Notes under the pieces: model-generated
Seen by the model: the letters and a program-made list of their open reading frames with translations, nothing else
What the model was told of the DNA's origin: nothing
Database searches by the model: none
Shown here: in pieces, positions 11,658 to 24,484 of the stretch
Layout: every line of letters starts with the position of its first letter
Position numbering within the stretch: the stretch's first letter is position 1
Assembly (NCBI RefSeq): GCF_963855985.1
Contig: NC_087105.1
Coordinates: forward strand, 436,501-500,500
Origin: Ostrinia nubilalis
Lineage: Eukaryota; Arthropoda; Insecta; Lepidoptera; Crambidae
Direction: 5' to 3'
Length of the DNA stretch: 64,000 bases
Translations under genes and position numbers: made by a program

Positions 11658-12632
11658 AGTTGTCCCGGGGATCACCAACCAGCTCACGATCTATCGATCT
11701 ACATATTTCCTTTCAAAATACGTTAGGTGGTTAGGTAAAAATTCGGCACTCTTTTTTAAATTAAACTCCAACAAAATACTTTCGGCAAGAACAGCAAAGT
11801 CAAAATTCAAAATTCGCATAAAATACACATCGCAAATAGGAGTCAATTTGATGGGCAAATTGAAACCATTTGAAAACCAAATTGGACAGGCAAGATAATG
11901 TTGACACAGTATTATGGTAATATAGTGAAACAACATTTTCGCACAAAATCCAATAGCACATAGAAATTTGGCAGAAAACATAGTCTAGATATTTTGGTAA
12001 ACAAGTACAATACATTTAGTAATGAACAATAGAAGAAATAGTTAAATCAGCAAAACAGCACAATTAAGAAAACAAAGTCAAAATTTTAACAGCAAACTGG
12101 AGAATCGTTACAAAAGAAAACATAAATAAAAAAGAAAAATAAGAAAAGCAGAAACTCACACAACTAACTTTAAAACCCTAAACAACACAGTAAACAAATG
12201 AACCAAACATAATACAAAAGGCTCTGATAAGCAAACGTCAGAGGTACAAAGAAAAAAAAAAAAAAAAGAAAAAAAAAAAATATTGTTTAGGTACGTCGCT
12301 ATAAAATAACAAGCGATTTTACTTTTAATAAAATATAATGTAATGATGGAAGTTTTTAGCACTTTCTACTAATTTTATCACAATTTAGCTACCAAAATAA
12401 AATAATTCCTTATTAAGAAATTCAATGTTTCTAGAGTTCCTTACTTAGTACTTTCTTAGTTCCATGCATGCTTAATTGCTTATGCATTGAAACTTTGCTA
12501 CAGAAAGTACGGTAGGCGCCTTTCAAGTAAGATTGCGTTAATAATTAATCTCGATTATTTTTAACTTTATGGGCACCACTACAATTACTTACATAGGGAT
12601 TTCTCCCATTTTATGGTTTCTATCTTTTAGAG
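11658..12632. other. AT-rich non-coding interval
   Basis: The GC-rich LINE sequence gives way to strongly A-rich DNA soon after 11700, with an A-rich tract at about 12249-12280. No ORF2 remnant or other gene is recognisable. Confidence 0.5.
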
Positions 12633-12891
12633 CAGTGTTTTTCAACCTTTTTCATGACGCGCATGAAAAAATTTTTGCGATCCCCCCGACCGTTCGCTTT
12701 TTTTCATGCCTTTTACGAAGATGTTGTAGGGACCGAATTCTTCAATCTATACAACATTTATGCATTTGCATAATTAGATTTCGGATAAATCTAGCTTTAA
12801 AACTTTACTGATTTTTTTACGACCTCTCGCGACCGCTATAGAGGCTTCGCTACCCCCCAGGGGGTCGCGACGCACAGGTTGAAAAACACTG
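12633..12891. mobile_element. hAT-type MITE (259 bp)
   Basis: The terminal inverted repeats (TIRs) are CAGTGTTTTTCAACCT at the left and AGGTTGAAAAACACTG at the right, 16 perfect bp. The flanking 8-bp duplication is TTTTAGAG (12625-12632) and TTTTAGAT (12892-12899), 7 of 8 matching. CAGTG termini with 8-bp duplications are characteristic of the hAT superfamily. The interior has no transposase, so it is non-autonomous. Confidence 0.9.
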
Positions 12892-13138
12892 TTTTAGATA
12901 TTGTTTATTACGATGTATACGTTGCAAGCGTCTGTGAGGAAACTCTACCTACATCAACCAGGTAGGTAAGCAAGTAGGTACGTAACAAATTATGATGGCA
13001 TGTCAACAAGACAACTCTAATCCTATCAATATAATCTCCAGATAAATCCCACGATGCGTTCCGCTGGGATGAAGTCTGAATGTCATTATCATTAATTTAT
13101 TAATGATACCTACGCTCAATTAGCAATGATTTTGATAA

Positions 13139-13235
13139 TATATAAAAGCAGTCTTAGATATGAGCCCACTATCGCTATAGCGTTCGACGCGGACACCGCT
13201 AGGAACTGTTGTTGGATTTGTGCTTCTAAGACACG
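13139..13235 (+). promoter_or_regulatory. Candidate TATA promoter and non-coding first exon
   Basis: The motif TATATAAAAG at about 13138-13147 is followed by some 90 bp ending in CACG/GTGAGT, a strong splice-donor match at 13235/13236. No long frame starts in this segment. It could be an alternative 5' UTR exon of a gene whose coding exons lie downstream on the plus strand. Ctr1, which has an upstream acceptor just before its ATG, is the only visible candidate, at 19 kb distance. Inference from motifs only. Confidence 0.35.
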
Positions 13236-14471
13236 GTGAGTTTTTTTTTATTATACTTATTTAGAAATAGATTGTGTACGTCATATAATATACATCGTCA
13301 AAAGAATCTTGATTAGATGTGATCTATAATGGAGTGTGACTTTTTAATAATGTAGCCGATATATAGCTGGAATTATTCTAACTTATTCGAAACTTAAGAT
13401 CTCTACCATTTTGTCACGCTACTTTTACTTGAGGGTGTCAATCTCTATGGTATACTCGTAGTCGCAAAACGTTATATCCTAGTTAGTTCCATGTAAGCAG
13501 TTTAGTTATTATCTTCGGGAATTACAAAACTAACACATTTCCTGTAAATATTTATTCAGAACTGCATATAACATATAAAATACGATGACGTAGTTACTCA
13601 ATTCTGAAAAATCCTGAAGTATATGATAATAGAAAGAACCTTAAAGAGGGTGTTTGACCATGCCCTAAGTAAATTGCCCTAACCCATTAGTGTCTTAAAC
13701 ATTCGCGATTTTTTGCATTTGTGTTTAATTAAGTATTTAGACTATTTAGGTAAATAAGCTCTAACATAATTAAGTTTCATTAATAAACCTCTTATAATAC
13801 AATGGAAATTACATAGCATAAAGAAAGCTAGCAATTGAAGAGTAAAAAAATTGTTATTAAAGTGTGACTTATAATGTCTGCTGTAAAAAACTAAAAGTTA
13901 TTAAGACCGTAACACTTGTGAATTCACTCATTTATATCAACCTGTCCCGTGTTTACTGTACATCACTGTTATTTACTGCAATTTAAACTAATTTCTTAAG
14001 ACACTTGATGGCATTACCATCGTTGCAATAACTTCTATTGCTCAGTATTCCGGACTTGAGAGATCATTTGGCAGTAGAGTAGGTTGTATAAATGGAAGTT
14101 TATTAGGAAATATCTCGCGGAGATTGACGGGAGGATTAACTCTATTGTTTTATGGTGTTGAAAATTAATTGTGTGAACAAATTAGGTATTATAGAGCAAG
14201 CGGGTAATGTCCCTTATTTATTTATTTAAACCTTTTCATTTAAATATAGTACAGTGGCTTCAGTCACAAATTCAATAATTATAAATACTGAATTGGTGTC
14301 TTTCCAGCAAGCTGATCAACAACTTTTTAAATTGATTGATTTAAATGACTTCTTTCTTCATTTAATAAAGGGCAAAATTCGGCAACATCTAATCAACAAA
14401 GCACTCACTTATCTTATGATTACAGTGTTTATGGCAACGTTGTTAATTTAGAAAAGGTATAATATTTATAA
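13236..14471. other. Non-coding interval
   Basis: AT-rich sequence without supported exons. TTTA repeats near 14216-14230 may be a LINE or SINE tail. Confidence 0.4.
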
Positions 14472-14669
14472 CTAGCTTTCCGCCCGCGGCTTCACCCGCG
14501 TGGAATTTGGTCTGTCACAGAAAAACAATATCGCGCGCGTATTTGCTCACCGTTTAGACCTACCCTGGACTACGACAAACATTTTAAAACCAAAATCAGC
14601 TCAATCGGCCCAGCCGTTCTCGAGTTTTAATCAGACTAACGAACATCAATTCATTTTTATTTATATAGA
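14472..14669 (-). mobile_element. Short Helitron-like element, 198 bp (copy 1)
   Basis: On the minus strand it starts TC and ends in a GC-rich hairpin (CCCGCG..CGCGGGCGG) followed by CTAG, flanked by A and T. These are hallmark non-autonomous Helitron ends. A second copy of exactly the same length lies at 16144-16341. It shares its 3' 50 bp with the 233-bp family at 20522 and 60322 but has a different interior. Confidence 0.75.
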
Positions 14670-16143
14670 TAGATATTGATTTCCTGACATCACAACACAG
14701 TAATCATTGCGAATCGAAAATATTCACAACGATCGAAGTACTTACTTTAAAGTTGTAGTTACTTAAGTACTTGAAAATAGGATCATAAATAAACATCATG
14801 TTACATCACTTCCGCATCCAAATATGCATTTGAATTCTGCTTTGGTGTATTAGTAAAGTGTGACACTAATACTAAATAGATCTTTTGCCAATATTGTTCT
14901 AATAAATGAATGTATCCCTTATCAAATATTAGAAATAGTTTGATGCATTAATGCTAATTTTTCGTTAATTACATAGAAAGAAGCCTAACTGGAAATCTAA
15001 AATATTATTATAGCACCTGTTTAAATTGTAATGTAGAGGCAATTTTAGCGTTATTGGCGGCAATACTGAACTTTAGGCATATAAAAGCTCTAAATAAAAA
15101 ACGTATTTTTTTGATAGAGCTTATTAAGATATTCAGGAACTTTTCTACATTTTTATTTCAAATACCTACCTAAATAACACCAAACTAACAAGTATGCATT
15201 TACCTACATTGTAACTAGGTATCTAATTGATTTTATTGTGTTAAAACTTAAAAGTAACTACGATAAGTCAAACCGCAATGCCCGCTCGCTGCGTTTGCGC
15301 AAGTGTCCGTGATTGCTCCAAGCGCGCCACATAGCCGCCGCTCGCCGCCTTGCGAGCACGTTCGCGCCAATTTCTGACAGCAGCTGTCAAACGATTTATT
15401 TTTAATTTACGCGCGTGTCCGCGGGTGTTATTAAAACTTTTTTTTTATCCTCAGAAGGACCTATTATTTGCCAGTGTTATTACCTGAAGTTAAAGTTTTG
15501 GTGAGTTTCTTTTTAAAATAAGTAGTAATTAAGCTCTGTTTAACTTATGATGGAGATCGTCCTTGACAAACGTGAGGTTGGTTATTATTTAAAAAAGTGA
15601 ATGGTACTTATGTTGTGTTGTTTGTTTGGTACTATTTTGATATTCAACTCGTTTAAAATCCAGTTTAGTTTTGTTTTGATTTAATACAATATGAATCTTA
15701 TCTTTGTTGACTAGTGACTACCTATTTAAATAAGAGTGTAAGTAATTAGGCATTAGGTAATATGAAATTAGTAACAAACAACTAATATTAAACTGCCTTA
15801 AATATTTATTTTTGGTAGCAGACAGGGTTATGTTGGGGTTACTTATCATAACTAAATAGAAACTTTGGTTACATCAGAGTGATAAAAGTGATAACAATCT
15901 TACAAAGTTGTCTATCAGTCGACCAAGGAGGCAGTATAGTTAACTATTTATTTATACAAAATTGACACTTCTCTGACGATAGCAATGATAACTTAGTAAA
16001 AGATAGAGGCGAGTAAAAATCATATTTCGGACTAAAAACAGCTGCGGTTAGAGGTTCGAGGGAAAAATATTTTAATGTTAGTGTGATAGATAAGCACGAG
16101 CAGTTACAACCGAAGTGCAATAGTTAATGATATTTATACATTA
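14670..16143. other. Non-coding interval with a CpG-rich segment
   Basis: No coding exon is supported. The interval includes the CpG-rich segment described at 15275-15500. Confidence 0.4.
15275..15500 (+). promoter_or_regulatory. Candidate CpG-rich promoter and first exon
   Basis: A GC-rich, CpG-rich patch stands out from AT-rich surroundings and ends in TTTTG/GTGAGT, a good splice-donor match at 15500/15501. It contains no long ORF, so it could be a 5' UTR exon. No downstream partner is proven. Confidence 0.3.
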
Positions 16144-16341
16144 CTAGCTTTCCGCCCGCGGCTTCGCCCGCGTGGAATTTTGTCTGTCACAGAAAAACAA
16201 TATCGCGAGCGTATTTGCTCACCGTTTAGACCTACCCTGGACTACGACAAACATTTTAAAACCAAAATCAGCTCAATCGGCCCAGCCGTTCTCGAGTTTT
16301 AATCAGACTAACGAACATCAATTCATTTTTATTTATAGAGA
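16144..16341 (-). mobile_element. Short Helitron-like element, 198 bp (copy 2)
   Basis: Nearly identical to 14472-14669 and the same length. It has TC and CTAG ends on the minus strand and is inserted between A (16143) and T (16342). Confidence 0.75.
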
Positions 16342-19300
16342 TTACATTATATTTATATTTTTTACGTTGCACGTAGGTACTATATCGTGAAATAAAGAAG
16401 TTGGTAGGTAACCTATTAATAAAATTCGTAGTTAGTGCCAATACTATTAAAAGTTCACAATGACGATTGTCTGCAACTATTGTTCTGGGTGTAGATTATT
16501 TTATAGATAGTGCAGTAACATAGTAAAGCAGTGATGTAGGCGAAGAAGTTTACGAACACAATTATATTATACGTCATTTGAAATTATGAACAGATATTTT
16601 ACTACTCGTACCTACTCATCACACTATCGTTGAACTCTTTAATGCATCAGGAAAATGCATTGACTTGCATAGATACCCATCGGTCTGGAGGGCTGATGCA
16701 GCATCTGAATCCAGCACAGCAGGTCATATTGTAGTCTTGTATTGTAACACAAAGCTAACTGGCCGTTAAATTACTTTAAAGAATAATATTGATCGACAAA
16801 TGATATTCAACCCAGCACAACACTACTTAATAATTGTATGACAATACATTACATTTGCATCGATGCCCCGTGGAATCGAATCATCGCTTATTAAATCTAC
16901 AAGCAATAAACATCGATATTCGGCACTCCCGCGCACGCGACCTCGTGTGTATCACAGTTTACACAGTGTAACACAACGTAACGCGCGCGTCACGTACGCG
17001 TTACGTGCCGGTTACGTTCTGTGGGACTTTTTTATGTGTAATTACTTAAAGCTGGTTTGCATACCGCATGCGCAATCTTTTATGAAATTACTTTATTTAT
17101 GATGCATTTCGATGATTGTTACCGGTGTAGATATAGTAGCAGGTTATGACAGTGTATTTTAATGTTATCCTTGTATTATAAACAAATTAACTAATATTTC
17201 AATGAACCACATTCTTCGTGTATTTATCTCAGGGTTATCTCAACTTATGGACGTCCATCGCTGAACTATCTCCCTTTATCTACGCCTTTTTTATCATCTT
17301 TATCAGGTCAATATCCATTTACAAATAAAATTGATAAAAATGATAGAAAATTTTTATTACGAGTATAGGAACCTGTGATTGGAACCAATCAAGACTTTCA
17401 TTATACATTATTAGTTCTTGTCACACACTGTATTTAACTTCGTAATTACAATATTTAAATCTCAAAAGCAACCACTTCAAATCTTACTAGAAAAGTCGAC
17501 ATCTTATTTAGAAATCGGAAACAAAAAACTATCCATGGTTAATTGTGGCACCGCTACAAATTGCAAATCGGAAATTGTATTGTGTCAAGGACGCATAACT
17601 TTTTTAACCAAATACCAACAGTACCTTTGCACTTTACTTGGTACATTTCTACAATACATTAAATTGTGAAGCTTTTACGTCCAGTCCAGCCAGAATGTCG
17701 TTGGTTGAAATGATGATGCCGATGGTGCCATTAACGATTAATAAATGATAAATATGGTTGTAATGATTAAACCTTCTGCACTACTCGAGCCAGAGATCAA
17801 TCACCAGATGGTACCTTTATATTGAATACCAAATATATCAATAACGGCTGAAAGGAAACTTTTAAACCCATTTCCTTCGCACCAAACGAAATCCCCAGAA
17901 ATATTAGCAAATCGTCCATGTCCGCGGGTCACGAGAGATCCCCTCAAATCTGCGCCCGCGCCGCCAATCGACTTTATTGTTTTAAATTAAACCAAACGAC
18001 TGCTCGCTACCGCGCGATGACATAGTTTTAGCGAGATATACCAGTTGTTAGAGAAATATTAAGTAAAGTAAAAGTAAAAAATATTTTATTTGCCAACAAA
18101 TAGTCTATTTTTCTTGCAGCTGCTTCACTAAGCTGTCCATAAGTAACACATGTTAACAATATTGATATAATATGTATATGAAAATTGTATACACCTTTTA
18201 TGGCTGGCGGGAATAGGATCGCTCTATAAGTAGGGCGAAATGTACTGAATATCGCTGTAACAAACTCTAACCCTATTAATTACTAAGAAAGTAGTGACCA
18301 AAATTACCACTACCAAGTGTGGATAGTAACATTATTATTCACATTATACTGTAAAATATTTTCCCACTTTACATTGAATGTGGACGCAATACGACGTGAT
18401 TTGGATAATCTTAGTTAGCATGCCAATGGAAGCGATTGCGTTAAAGGTGTTAACGTATTTATAGACTTATCTATAAACAAACAATTGCCTATGTTATTTA
18501 GCGAAAAAATGCTTTATTTATCCTCAAACGCAGTTAAATTTCATTTTTATCAGTGCAATACTACGAAGTTATAAGCTTTCTGTAATTTTCACACTGTAAA
18601 CGTTGATATTACTATTATTTAATGTATTTATAACAATGTCCTCGCCGTAGCGTGGCGAATTTATTGCGGCGATAAAACTAACTGGCTCGATCATAAAAAT
18701 ACAGTTGCATTGATTCGCGACCAGCTCTTCAGAATTCATAACATGAAAGGTAAATCTATAAATTGTAAAGGCCACTGTAAAACTTACGGCACAAATGGAA
18801 TTTTCTTTAAATTCGAAGAAAAATAACAATCTTTTTAAGTTATTTAGGGACTAAGGTAAATTGCAACTTATTTCAGAATATTATGTAGAGTCTATAACTG
18901 AACTGCGAAAAAGACGGGTTTGAAATTCTAAACCATGAAAACTACACCGTTTCTTATAAGCACTGCTTCATATAAACATAAATAGGAGCATAGAGTCATG
19001 GAACGCTAAAGGGCCATCTAGATCCTTCCAGGACTGGTGTAGCAACATTCGTTTGACCCCAGATGCCCCACATGCAGACAATGAAGCCTTCCGGAACTGG
19101 TTCTGTAGGAAGCTAGCCTTAGCCTGCAGTTGCAATGTACCGTATTTCATAGGTACTTGAACTAGTAAAACGCTATATGTACTTTAATTTGGATTATATT
19201 TATTATTTTTCGCCTATACGACTACTTATGATTTTTCGTCATCAATATTTTTATTCTTATCTAAAGATAAGCTTAATCAAATTAAATATCAGTACCATAG

Positions 19301-20085
19301 AAAATTAGGCTAATTAAACGCATTCATAATTTTTTAATACGTAGTTTATTAACTATTTCAGGGGATTTTTTCCAATCGTAGTTATTTGTACTAAACACTT
19401 AGGTAGGTATCCGGTTTAGACAAGCCTAAGGTCTAAGACCAGATAAGAAGCTTGGGTATTTTTAATTATCTTTCAGATATTTATAGGTAAATAGAGATTA
19501 CAAATTGATATTTATATAGGTAGTTTACTTGCGTGTTTATATTAATATGCAGTTACAGAGGCGCATGCGCTTTTCTTGCAATTTAGTTAATGAATAAAAT
19601 AAGCAGTAACTTTCTCGACCCTTATCTCTGTTAGTTCACACCTACATAGTATATTATCGCGCCCCATTCGTCACAGATACGCCAGTTTTGCAGTAGGAAC
19701 AAAGCTGCACTCACAGTGATGGAACTTATGATGTTAGACAGGCACTTAAAAACTTTAAAGCGGTACTGCCTTATTTTCTTATACACCGCACGCCGCTTGA
19801 AGCATCTTTACAGCATTGCACATCTTCAAACAAATCCAAACAGATTTGAATCTATTTCTAAGTAGGTAAACATTTGTTGTTGTGCGTCATTTCAAAATTA
19901 GCTATAGAGCTGTAGGTCTTAATTAGTAACTTAATAATAAAGTTAAATATAATATTAACAAGTGGCTTTGTTGCAACACCTGTTGAGACAAATTATCACA
20001 AGTTTTGCGTTTTCGACGTGACTTATCAGGTTTATTAAATAGAGCAGCAGCTGTCAGACTGTTTAAATTAATTTAATGAATTGAC
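16342..20085. other. Non-coding interval with a LINE tail and one odd ORF
   Basis: No multi-exon gene could be built. A reverse-oriented LINE tail (repeated AAGTAA units then AATATTTTATTTG) lies at about 18060-18095. CpG-rich repeats of TTACGT and GTAACG type occur at about 16925-17015. A short unexplained coding-like block at about 18975-19150 is listed separately. Confidence 0.4.
18975..19150 (+). other. Unidentified coding-like segment
   Basis: A plus-strand open stretch of about 55 codons encodes a Trp/Cys-rich peptide containing SFQDWCSNIRLTPDAPHADN and NWFCRKLALACSC, ending in TGA. It is richer in GC than its surroundings. I do not recognise the family. There is no start codon and no clear splice sites, so it may be a fragment of an unknown element or a decayed exon. 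Confidence 0.25.
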
Positions 20086-20096
20086 TCATTCATCTT

Positions 20097-20160
20097 CGTT
20101 CGTTTCAGCCGAAAGACGTCCACAGCTGGACAAAGGCCTCCCCCAAGGTTTTCCACAATT
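20097..20160 (-). mobile_element. 5'-truncated RTE LINE tail (64 bp)
   Basis: Matches the 3' end of the RTE element at 40101: the QQWTS codons, stop and CGAA-repeat tail. It is bounded by an exact 11-bp target duplication TCATTCATCTT at 20086-20096 and 20161-20171. Confidence 0.9.
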
Positions 20161-20521
20161 TCATTCATCTTAATTAGGGTAAAATCACGTTAGTTGTCAA
20201 AGAACTGGCCAAAAGTTGCACTGGTTGATATTTCACAAGCGTTTCGTAAAGCGGCCTTGCGAATGCGCGGGCGCAGATCAGGCGATTTCGAGAGACAAGG
20301 ACCGTTGAGTAGGCAAAGGTTCTAGAGCTACTTTCACTGTACTGATAAGGTCTTTTAGGCCCTTCGTTAAGAAATAAATATCAAGTCAATTTTTGATCGA
20401 AACAAACAATCTATCTATTATTTACACTCACTGTGCTTCAATTGACTTCAGCATTTTGCTAACCAATACAAGTAATTTTAAGCGTAATTTTGACCTTTTT
20501 TTTTTTTTTTATTTAATTTAA

Positions 20522-20754
20522 CTAGCTTTCCGCCCGCGGCTTCGCCCGCGTGGAATTTTGTCTGTCACAGAAAAACTTTATCGCGCGCGTCCCTGTTTCA
20601 AAAACCGGGATAAAAACTATCCTATGTTCTTTCCCGGGACTCAAACTATCTCTATGCCAAATTTCATCAAAATAGATTGCGAGGTTTAAGCGGGAAAGCG
20701 TAACAGACAGACAGACAGACAGAGTTACTTTCGCATTTATAATATTAGTTGGGA
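20522..20754 (-). mobile_element. Helitron-like element, 233 bp (copy 1)
   Basis: On the minus strand it starts TCCCAACTAATATTATAAAT and ends GCGGGCGGAAAGCTAG, with a GC-rich hairpin before CTAG, between A (20521) and T (20755). It has an internal GACA/TGTC microsatellite near its 5' end. A copy of identical length lies inverted at 60322-60554. This is a non-autonomous Helitron of the Lep1-like type common in Lepidoptera. Confidence 0.85.
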
Positions 20755-20992
20755 TTACAAGGTTAGGCTTATAATCTAACATTTCTTATATCACTAAACA
20801 TAAAAATGTTTGTTGTGACATTGCACATTCATCGCAATAGCTTATAAGTATGTATAAAAATTAATATTATAGGAGGCTTTGATAGCTACAAACAATGTAC
20901 CTAATTGAGGAAATTCAGTCCATGATTCGAAACTTTCAAAGTTTACTGGCACGAGCTCTACATCTTTATGTTCAGTTTCATTTTCCCACTTT

Positions 20993-21138
20993 CGCCCGTA
21001 TTCACAAACGATGCTTGCTTAAGTGAAGGAGAAAATCGAACGCACAGCGTTGAATAGAGCTCTATGATTGGTTCATGTGTCACCCTGTGCGTCCACACGC
21101 ACTGTGAGACCTCATAGTAATGTTTGTGCATACGGGCG
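20993..21138. mobile_element. MITE with CGCCCGTAT terminal repeats
   Basis: Left end CGCCCGTATTCACAAAC and right end GTTTGTGCATACGGGCG form a 17-bp TIR with one mismatch. The interior (TGTGTCACCCTGTGCGTCCA) recurs at 63050-63100. No unambiguous target duplication was found. Confidence 0.7.
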
Positions 21139-24100
21139 TTAGTTACTCAAAGCGGGATTGAGAATAGGGAAACGAACTTAAAGTAATATGTTTTGAATAA
21201 AATTTTGAGTCGGAAATCAAAAACACTTACTTTACAATAGTAAATGAGCCACCTGCACGGCATGTAAGAAAACATGTTAACACAAAATTCAGATCACTTA
21301 GCAAGTCCAGTGACACCAACTGGTGAACATTTTTGTACATAGTTGCAAATATTTTCTATTTAGTGGTGTCGTTTGAATTTGTTATTCAGGCTGCAGCCAC
21401 ATGACTACGAATGGGCAGTATGTAGGACTAGTTTCTAGGCAGACACTGTCTAATTACGTAGTACCTATCATGTTCCTCACGCTCCTGCACCAATCATCAT
21501 TACCATTACCACGTGGACTTCAATGCTATTATTTTATGATAATTCAATAATGCAAAAATTGGAACTTCATCGCAAAATACTGTTTGAAAACGCGTCACGA
21601 GTCGGTGGTCTTTTTCACCCACTGGCTGGACAACAAGGTATCCCCATATCTCACCAGCAATCCTAAATGCAAAAATATCTCGCCCCCTCTATCTTAAAAC
21701 ATTTATTATTGTTATATTAATAAATTTTTTCCGTCTCAAGTACTTAATTACCATCACAAAACGCGTCTTTTCACAACATCCAAAGTTCTTGGATCGCGAT
21801 TGGCGACGCCTGGATGTTGACAGTTGAAAGTTTCAGGCGCGCGCGCACCTCATTCGTCACAGCTACGCCACCTGGCGCGATTTGTTTGAACTAAACAATG
21901 GCGCAGTTGTTTTGAACTCCTGAAAGTAGGTGCTATTCTAGGAAAAACATACGGATGTAATATTGACAACTATTTTCGTCCAAATACCTAAATTAATGGA
22001 AGGAGGCTTGAATTATAAGCAATAAATAAAATTTGGTAAAATGGCATCCAAATTACTTTATTGTTAAGGAAGTTACAAGAATAAATATCTAATTGATCTA
22101 AGTGTCAATTTTATTAATTTCCACAGGAAAACTCCGCGAGCACATGTTACCTCAAGATAATAATTAGGTTTGTGAGAGCTAACAATAATCCATAAATCAA
22201 TGCATTGTCTCACTCGCGGAAAATGAGTTGACAACTCACGACCTTCCATTGTGACATAATTATGGTGATAAGCTTTTACCATGAATACCCCATAGTAGTA
22301 ATTCCTTAGCTTTTATTTCAGTATGTCAAAACAAAGTAATGTATTTCATTGTCTTTGTATGGAACCAATCGATAGAACGTTTTGCTTGGTATAAATATCA
22401 TTTTAATGCATTTTATGTAGGTAATTAATTAATTATGCTTTGATGTCGAGGAACGGTAATGAGCTCTACCTAAGTATAAAGGTATTTTCTTTGAACTTCT
22501 TTAAACCGGGAGTCGGGTTAAAGATTTGAAAATGAAAATATTTTAGAAGAGTCAGTGTTGCATCAAATCGAATCCTTTTAGAAAAGATCGACATCTGAAA
22601 ATCGAAGAAAAATCTGCGTTTTACCAACATCTTGTTGAATCTGAAATATTGTCGCCCGTTGTCAGCTGTTGTCAAAACAGCGCCCGCGACGCGTAGTAAA
22701 CATCCGCCTCGCGACAACGTTGCCGGTGTTGCCGTTAGTTGCCGCTAGTTGCCAAACACCACTGCACCCAAAAAGTTGACCAAACTCGGCTCCGGTGTCC
22801 GCTAAACAAAGGATTGCCTTGTTTTCAGTTGTTAAACATGAAGAGGAAGTGTTTGAAACATACAACAAGAAACTTGGAACTGCTATTTGGAATGTTTGCA
22901 TGAAGTGTTTAAATCATAGATTGTCTAAAACCTCTCTTTCATCTACTACTAGCACCTAACTCTAATCGCCTGACGTGAGTCAAACATTATTATCATCCCA
23001 AAGAATTCTTCATTAGAATTTTTCTTGTATTAAAATGATCGAAGCGACACGAACGTATATTGTCTTTCTAGATGCTTCCAAGTGGTCGGATAACAGCTAA
23101 ATCGGTGCATATTAACTCCCCAGAGCGAAACTGCAGACCCCTGCACGAGGTCAGCGCGTGGGCGCACCCAGAGCGGGCCAATAATAGTGCCTTGACGAGT
23201 ACCTACTTGTTTAATAAAAACAAAGAAATTATCAACATCGTCATTTCTTTAGACATATTACTAGCAGTTTGTCGTTAAACAAATGACTAATAACCCTCAG
23301 TTAACCCCTCTGTAAAGTGTTGTTACGTTGATTTGTACACGGCTTTATGTGAGGTAGAGTCGGTAATAAACTCCGTCGCTTAGCTTAGTATAGTAATCGT
23401 AACTTACATTGTCCGATAATACAGAAAATTTGAAGCCACTCACCCCACTAATGTTCATTCAAAGTAATTTAATACCAGTATTAATAAAATGTCTCATCAA
23501 ATACGTTCAAACTAGCTCTTTTTCGATGTATTTGTCGCATTACTTTCTCGACGATAAATCGTTCGATTCCGCTGTCAGTGGCACCGCACCACGATCAGGA
23601 TGCGACTGATTACTTGATGCGCTGGCGGGAGATATCCATTGCTGTAATGGATAATCATATGTCATACTCGCACCAGCTATGTCTTGGTCAGTATACCTAC
23701 TCATACATGTAGAAAACTTACTTTTTAATGGGAGTGAATGTGGTATTCTGCTCATTTTTTTACCAAAGATAATTCTTTCTGCTGTTAGAAGCATCATTGG
23801 GGTACATAAGTATTGTTTTGTTTAATGGCTTTTACAAATCTAAAATAAGATTTCAATCCATATCTTGAACAGCTTGCCAAAATCAAAGGGTCAAAATTAC
23901 GTATGCGCAAAAAAAATTGAAGCATACACCACGTAACGCGCACATGTTACGCGAATCCTTGACACTGCGTGTGCGCACGTTATGTAACGCACTGGAGTTA
24001 CTCGCAGGTGAATATATTACCGAATGCTTTGTACCATTTTGACGACTGTACCTGTCGGATTAAAGCATGTAGGTGGAAAGACGACAATGCTGATGGTGAT

Positions 24101-24239
24101 TTGAGATTGACTTTTCTAAGGTGCTGAGAAGTTGCTACCGAATCGTTAAGTCATCTAGAAACACCAGTTTTTCGACATTGTGCAAAGAGCCTACAAATTT
24201 AGAATACGTACTATCATGTGACCGAAGGAAAATGACGGC

Positions 24240-24484
24240 GTAGCTTCAATGAAGACGACTCACCAGTAAGAAGAAACGCCCGAAAATAACTGTCCTCCTT
24301 AACATGATAGTAAAGCCGGACATCCTGCGAGTCAGACTGGCGAAAACCAGTGTCGCTGCATCACATTATGCAAATGCTGCGGCAGTAGTGCAGTGTCAAG
24401 GATGCGCGGGCGTCAGCCATCCGTGCTACAATGGTATGTCATTGGCCCCGGTTAGCTTGGGTGCCCCTGCACGTCACTTTTGAG
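24240..24484 (+). other. Short unidentified ORF with a Cys-rich motif
   Basis: About 75 codons open on the plus strand. They are basic at first (KKKRPKITVLL) and then contain VVQCQGCAGVSHPCYNG, which resembles half of a PHD- or zinc-knuckle-like motif seen in some LINE gag proteins. There is no start and no partner motif, and a stop follows at about 24482. Possibly a transposon fragment. Confidence 0.2.

Noticed and set aside
16925..17015. CpG-rich TTACGT/GTAACG run as a promoter
   Set aside because: No TATA box, donor site or associated exon; a similar run at 23932-24000 suggests a degenerate repeat.
22662..22901. Minus-strand ORF of 79 codons in a GC-richer patch
   Set aside because: Low-complexity plus-strand TTGCCG repeats explain the open frame; no splice sites or domain.
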